NCBI RefSeq assembly: GCF_002165255.2
Contig: NZ_CP028561.1
Coordinates: 2,666,001-2,730,000 of the forward strand
DNA: 64,000 bases
Direction of reading: 5' to 3'
From: Acinetobacter sp. WCHA45
GTDB lineage: Bacteria > Pseudomonadota > Gammaproteobacteria > Pseudomonadales > Moraxellaceae
Numbering within the stretch: position 1 is the first letter of the stretch; the number at the start of each line of letters is the position of its first letter. The translations under genes and the position numbers were made by a program. The notes beneath the pieces were generated by a model. That model had not been told where the DNA came from, ran no database searches, and was given only the letters and a program-made list of their open reading frames with translations. Shown piece after piece: positions 60,160-64,000 of this stretch.

Positions 60160-60774
60160 TTAAAATTCGGGTACAGATGACACCGAACTTAATCCGTAAG
60201 TGCTAAAAATCTGAGTTTCAGATTTTTCAGCAGATTGCTTTTCAATAAAAATTTTAAAAGCATGTTTCTGACTTAATGCTAAATCTTCAGATGTACTGTC
60301 ACTCAGCATATTGATATAGGGTAAATCAGTTGTTTGTACAAACTGACCATAATGTGCCAAGGCATTTTCAAAACTAAAGCGCCCTTTTCTCTCATCATGT
60401 CGTGCTAAACGGGCAGCACTACTCTTCACTTGTTTACGCTTATAGACTGCATAACCAGTAACTTTTTCTAAAGGTACTGCTTTTACAGAACTAATGTGTA
60501 CATAATCCAAATAACGACTGAGCCATTTTGGCACATCCAGTTGAATTAATTCCTGTTCACTTAAGCCAAAGATACGTAGCTTTTCGCCAATAAATCCCTT
60601 CCCTTTTTGAGGATCAAAACGATAATCAGGGAATGAAAAACCTATTTTCACCTTACTGCTTTCGTCTTTTAAACCAGCCAATGCAAGATGTAGCTGTTTA
60701 TAAATTTTAGACCATAAAAAGTTAATCGAGATTTCATCATCTGGCAGAAATTTTAATTCCAGATAATAATTCAT
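60160..60774 (-). CDS. cas6f: CRISPR pre-crRNA endoribonuclease Cas6f (Csy4)
   Basis: A 204-aa RNase that cuts each repeat at the base of its hairpin and stays bound to the crRNA 3' end. Catalytic His29 is conserved (KIYKQLHLAL). The Arg-rich helix that reads the hairpin major groove is visible at ~113-130 (KRKQVKSSAARLARHDERK). It starts inside the csy3 stop (TAATG overlap), and the leader follows its own stop. The predicted crRNA 5' handle from this repeat would be CUUAGAAA. Confidence 0.96.
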   Translation of the reverse strand: MNYYLELKFLPDDEISINFLWSKIYKQLHLALAGLKDESSKVKIGFSFPDYRFDPQKGKGFIGEKLRIFGLSEQELIQLDVPKWLSRYLDYVHISSVKAVPLEKVTGYAVYKRKQVKSSAARLARHDERKGRFSFENALAHYGQFVQTTDLPYINMLSDSTSEDLALSQKHAFKIFIEKQSAEKSETQIFSTYGLSSVSSVPEF

Positions 60775-61814
60775 TATTTATCACTCTCGCCAAATACACC
60801 ACCACGAACCAAAACCGCCATTACATAATGCTGCTGTTCAAGTTCAGGTACTTTATTGTAATTAACCCAAGCATCAAACAAACTATAAAAGTCTTGTTTT
60901 TCTTTAGGCTGACGATACGCCTTACCTTCTGAAGTCACTGAACCATACGGCTCAACTGCAATCGGTTTATCTGCATTTGGATACCATATATCAATTGTGC
61001 GTAGTGCATTACCAATTTTTTGAGAATGCATACCAGCTTCGTTGTTGCCAAATGAGTATAAAGTTTTGCTTTTAGCACCTTTGGAATTACTCGTATCTAA
61101 AATGAGTTCCTGTGATGGATAGACTTCTTGTCCCTCACCTAAACGAGAAAAACCTGTCACTTTAAGTAATACATGCTCATGACCACTTAAACCTGCTTCA
61201 ATCCAAGCTGAAAGCTGTTTAATTTCAGTTTGTTGATCTTGGTGTACAGTTGCTTCATTTAAACGATTTTGTAATGCATCAAAACTTAATTTTTCTGCGC
61301 TCTTACCATCAATTAAACGCTCAACTGTGACCGTAACATTTTCAGCGCCAATACGGTTACGCCATAAAAAACGACCATTGGCTAAATTCACAGCATAGCG
61401 ATTCGCAAGTTCACTAAACTTATTCGCTGTTTCATAGCCTGACACCGCCGCTTCAAGGCGTTCAGCAAATGCTGCATCATTACATGCAGATGGACGACCT
61501 ACATTTGGCAATACACGTAAGCTAAACGTCACGGCAACCGTATCTTTACCTTGTGGTAAAGCAGCAACATCAACCGTTTGTAAATTTGGTTTATTCACTG
61601 CTGCATTAATTGCTGCTTCATCAGTTTCTTTGCTATTTTTAGGGCGATTCGAAATCGTACCGCGCACAGATTTTGCTTGAATTAAAATTGGTGTATTACC
61701 TGTGCCTTGTGCAATCTCCACCCAATTTACGGCAAACATACGTCCATCTGATGCATCAAGATGACGGTTAAATGAAAGTACCGATGCTGTTTTTAATTTG
61801 TCATTCTTAGCCAT
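60774..61814 (-). CDS. csy3: Type I-F Cascade backbone protein Csy3 (Cas7f)
   Basis: A 346-aa protein, present in about six copies along the crRNA in the surveillance complex. Family traits are the N-terminus KTASVLSFNRHLDASDGRMFAVNW, GTISNR, LPNVGRPSACNDAAFAERLE and the FLWRNRIGAENVTV block. Length is standard. It lies 2 nt after csy2 and overlaps cas6f by one base, showing tight translational coupling. Confidence 0.97.
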   Translation of the reverse strand: MAKNDKLKTASVLSFNRHLDASDGRMFAVNWVEIAQGTGNTPILIQAKSVRGTISNRPKNSKETDEAAINAAVNKPNLQTVDVAALPQGKDTVAVTFSLRVLPNVGRPSACNDAAFAERLEAAVSGYETANKFSELANRYAVNLANGRFLWRNRIGAENVTVTVERLIDGKSAEKLSFDALQNRLNEATVHQDQQTEIKQLSAWIEAGLSGHEHVLLKVTGFSRLGEGQEVYPSQELILDTSNSKGAKSKTLYSFGNNEAGMHSQKIGNALRTIDIWYPNADKPIAVEPYGSVTSEGKAYRQPKEKQDFYSLFDAWVNYNKVPELEQQHYVMAVLVRGGVFGESDK

Positions 61815-61816
61815 GA

Positions 61817-62923
61817 TTAAAATTCCTCTTCTTCTATTTCAGATTCAAATTCAAATGATTGATGGGTGTCTTCGTGTGGTAATGACGTGTCGATATCTAA
61901 CTTCGGTGCAAATGGTTGAACGAGCTCATACAGCCCATTTTTAGGTTCAGTGTTGTAATTCCATAAAGTATCGACAATATTTTTAATACGATGTGGGCTT
62001 TGCCATTCACCTAAACTAATTAAGGTTTCGACAAAGGTGGCAGGATAGTCATCATGACGTAATCCTTTAATAACACCTTGAGGCTGTAAATCCGTTAAAG
62101 CTGCATAACCAATCGGTATCGGCACGAGCCAACCTTTTAAATGTTCAGGCCGTGGTCGTAACGTCCAAACACCGTCTACTGACTCTTGATCGACTGATGC
62201 TTCCTGTGCAGTACTGACAAAATTGAAGCGGTGAATGTCCAATAAAGTATCGAGTAAATCAGGACTATTTTTCTGAGTCGCTAAATATGTTGGATACTGA
62301 GCCAACCAATTTTGATGTGCCATCAAAAGCTCATGACGATGCTGTAAAGCAAAGCCTGGTAATACACTCCGACGTAGTATTTTGGTTTTATCTACCGCAT
62401 CATGTTCTGACCAATTGATCAATTTAGCTTTGACACGCTTATGTGGGAAAACAGAACCACCTGCCAAACGCATGTTATAGACCAAGTGATTTAATCGATC
62501 TAACAGGCTTTGTGTCTGAGTAGATAAATCTTCATCATTGGCAGATAGATGCGGATCAAGACCATCTCCCGCCAAACCAATCACTAAACTGACTTCAAAA
62601 TGTCCCTTGCCCTCTTCAATCATCGCTGGTGTAGAACCATCTGCTTTCAAGGGGTGACGAGCCAAATTCAGTTGATAAGGCGAATAGCGGAAACTATTGG
62701 TTTTGGTAATTTGTGGGTTAAATTGATGAGATATAATCCCGACACCACAACACTCAATAGATGCATATTCAGCAATTTGATTCAGCTGACGCTGTAAATG
62801 ATGCATAAATCCAGTGAATGCACTCGGTGCTGGGAAGCCCCACGTTAAATGACTACTGATAATAGATGCATTTTCAACATTTAAACGTACAACATACAAT
62901 GCTTTAGGATAAGTCCGATGCAT
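61817..62923 (-). CDS. csy2: Type I-F Cascade protein Csy2 (Cas5f)
   Basis: A 368-aa subunit that caps the 5' handle of the crRNA with Csy1. It begins with the RAMP-like strand ALYVVRLNVENASIISSHLTWGFPAPSAFTGFMHHLQR and contains GGSVFPHKRVKAKLI, both typical. The C-terminus is a Glu-rich tail (FEFESEIEEEEF). Its ATG overlaps the csy1 stop (TAATG). Confidence 0.96.
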   Translation of the reverse strand: MHRTYPKALYVVRLNVENASIISSHLTWGFPAPSAFTGFMHHLQRQLNQIAEYASIECCGVGIISHQFNPQITKTNSFRYSPYQLNLARHPLKADGSTPAMIEEGKGHFEVSLVIGLAGDGLDPHLSANDEDLSTQTQSLLDRLNHLVYNMRLAGGSVFPHKRVKAKLINWSEHDAVDKTKILRRSVLPGFALQHRHELLMAHQNWLAQYPTYLATQKNSPDLLDTLLDIHRFNFVSTAQEASVDQESVDGVWTLRPRPEHLKGWLVPIPIGYAALTDLQPQGVIKGLRHDDYPATFVETLISLGEWQSPHRIKNIVDTLWNYNTEPKNGLYELVQPFAPKLDIDTSLPHEDTHQSFEFESEIEEEEF

Positions 62924-64000
62924 TAGGCAAACTCCTCTTTCAGCAATTGTAATTTGTCACGTAAAATCAGAGACCAAGCACGGGCTTCATGATCATCTAA
63001 ATCCAAAATTTTTCCTTTTTGGGTGAGGATATCATTGAGCCATTTGCCAAAGTTATAACCCACTTCAGTATGCCAATCTCGTTCACGATAGGCCTGTAAC
63101 CACTCGGTTTCTTCTTCCGTCAATTCTTCGGCATCTTCTTTATCAAACAGTGCTTCTCGGTAGCCATAATCGAGCCAAAAGCTTTCTGCACGACTAAAAT
63201 TAGAATCCTGTGTCCAGCCTGATGGCGCACTTTGTTGTAGTTCAAAACTCATATCAATGATGCAATCCGCCAATTTAGAGACCAAATCATCACGCTGGGA
63301 ACGGAATTCATCATTATTACGACGATTTTCTTTACGATACAAAGCCACGATTTTATGCAACAAAGGCTTAATGTCTTTACGATTGCTTAAATAGGCTGTA
63401 AAAACCGAACCACGTTTTGGTAGTTCAATCTGCTGACCTTTCCAAGTTGGTGGAATAGACGGTAATAGCCACATAGAGCCACGACGGTCACTATTAAGCT
63501 GTGAAATATTTTGTGGTTTAGAACCACCAAAATTTTGTACCAATAGATTCGGGTATTCACGGCTTTCATGTGCATGATGTAATTTTTTAAACCGTGCTTC
63601 ATGTAGTGCTTTACTCTCATCGCTAAACCGATCATATGAGAGCTGTTGATACGCTCGATGAACCAATGAACTCGGATATAAAATCACCAAGGTATGATAT
63701 TCATCATCTTGCACAGGAAATAACACTTGTTTCGATAAACGTCCTGCATTGAGTTCTGTTGGCAACTGACTAAATGCTAAAAAACGCTCATAACGCAGTT
63801 GTGCCGTTTCAGATTTCACAGACAATGCTGTGATTAATTCCTGATCTGCATTTAACAAACGCTCTAGTAACGACGTACCTTGAAAAGATAAACGCAGCAT
63901 CTTAAAGACATCGAGTACAGCTGCATTACCAATGACATCCGCATCTAGTTTGATACCTTGGGAACCCACATAGTCATGTGTTTTATCCGTATTGCTATAA
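62923..64000 (-). CDS. csy1: Type I-F Cascade large subunit Csy1 (Cas8f), 5' end outside window
   Basis: The C-terminal ~359 residues are present and the frame is open to the window edge (…THDYVGSQGIKLDADVIGNAAVLDVFKMLRLSF). Csy1 recognises the PAM and helps hold the crRNA 5' end. The C-terminal half contains WLLPSIPPTWKG and a helical end (DLDDHEARAWSLILRDKL). It is separate from csy2, unlike the Cas8-Cas5 fusion of transposon-encoded I-F3 systems. Cas1 and the Cas2-3 fusion are expected upstream, beyond the right edge. Confidence 0.95.
   Translation of the reverse strand, partial: YSNTDKTHDYVGSQGIKLDADVIGNAAVLDVFKMLRLSFQGTSLLERLLNADQELITALSVKSETAQLRYERFLAFSQLPTELNAGRLSKQVLFPVQDDEYHTLVILYPSSLVHRAYQQLSYDRFSDESKALHEARFKKLHHAHESREYPNLLVQNFGGSKPQNISQLNSDRRGSMWLLPSIPPTWKGQQIELPKRGSVFTAYLSNRKDIKPLLHKIVALYRKENRRNNDEFRSQRDDLVSKLADCIIDMSFELQQSAPSGWTQDSNFSRAESFWLDYGYREALFDKEDAEELTEEETEWLQAYRERDWHTEVGYNFGKWLNDILTQKGKILDLDDHEARAWSLILRDKLQLLKEEFA

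Noticed and set aside
60160..64000. A transposon-encoded I-F3 (CAST-like) system
   Set aside because: Csy1 and Csy2 are separate full-type genes, the array is very long, and no TniQ or Tn7-type transposase gene is present in the window. This is the canonical I-F1 organisation.

Overview
The window is a 64-kb stretch of a gammaproteobacterial chromosome, very probably an Acinetobacter. It is AT-rich (roughly 40% G+C by eye). Gene content and local orders fit that genus: LysM protein-dprA-tsaC, the complete atpIBEFHAGDC operon, zur-znuC-znuB opposite znuA, an OprC-type copper receptor beside a DUF2946 protein, SirB2 and BolA proteins, and a type I-F CRISPR-Cas locus. The species cannot be fixed from the sequence alone.

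Layout. 1-11.6 kb: the end of a hybrid histidine kinase, an unknown cytosolic protein, copper receptor plus partner, peptide deformylase, LysM/dprA/tsaC, an EamA exporter beside a frameshifted AraC-type regulator, a glutathione peroxidase and a lipoprotein. 11.7-18.9 kb: the F1Fo ATP synthase operon on the minus strand, with a good promoter and terminator. 19-22.1 kb: the zinc-uptake regulon with Zur-box-like palindromes. 22.3-30.6 kb: Dyp peroxidase, M48 metalloprotease, argS, SPOR protein, GST, an OsmC pseudogene, pirin and DUF3861. 30.7-32.5 kb: a YqjI-like PadR repressor with twin operators, then an isolated AT-rich gene for a trypsin-fold protease that appears to use cysteine as its nucleophile. 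32.8-40.9 kb: guaA and ordinary membrane/housekeeping genes up to bolA.

40.9-44.9 kb: two tandem tRNA-Gly(GCC) genes, then a small phage-derived element: five TGTGACCA repeats, a XRE repressor, an excisionase-like protein, a tyrosine integrase, a DUF1376 replication protein and a DnaC-like loader. 44.9-60.0 kb: one very long type I-F CRISPR array. I count 252 repeats and 251 spacers, with old degenerate repeats at the left end. 60.0-64.0 kb: the leader, with IHF-like and boxA-like sites, then cas6f-csy3-csy2-csy1 on the minus strand. csy1 runs off the window, and cas1 and cas2-3 would be expected just beyond the right edge.

How it works together: the leader and cas genes share the minus strand, so the 15-kb pre-crRNA is read right to left. 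Cas6f (catalytic His29 retained) would cut each repeat hairpin, and Csy1-3 would form the surveillance complex. The array records its own history: a segmental duplication, a doubled spacer, two overlapping spacers offset by 2 nt, two variant spacers against one target, and 33-nt spacers found only in the older half. The features most worth a second look are this array and its leader, the orphan Cys-nucleophile protease, and the integrase element abutting the oldest end of the array.
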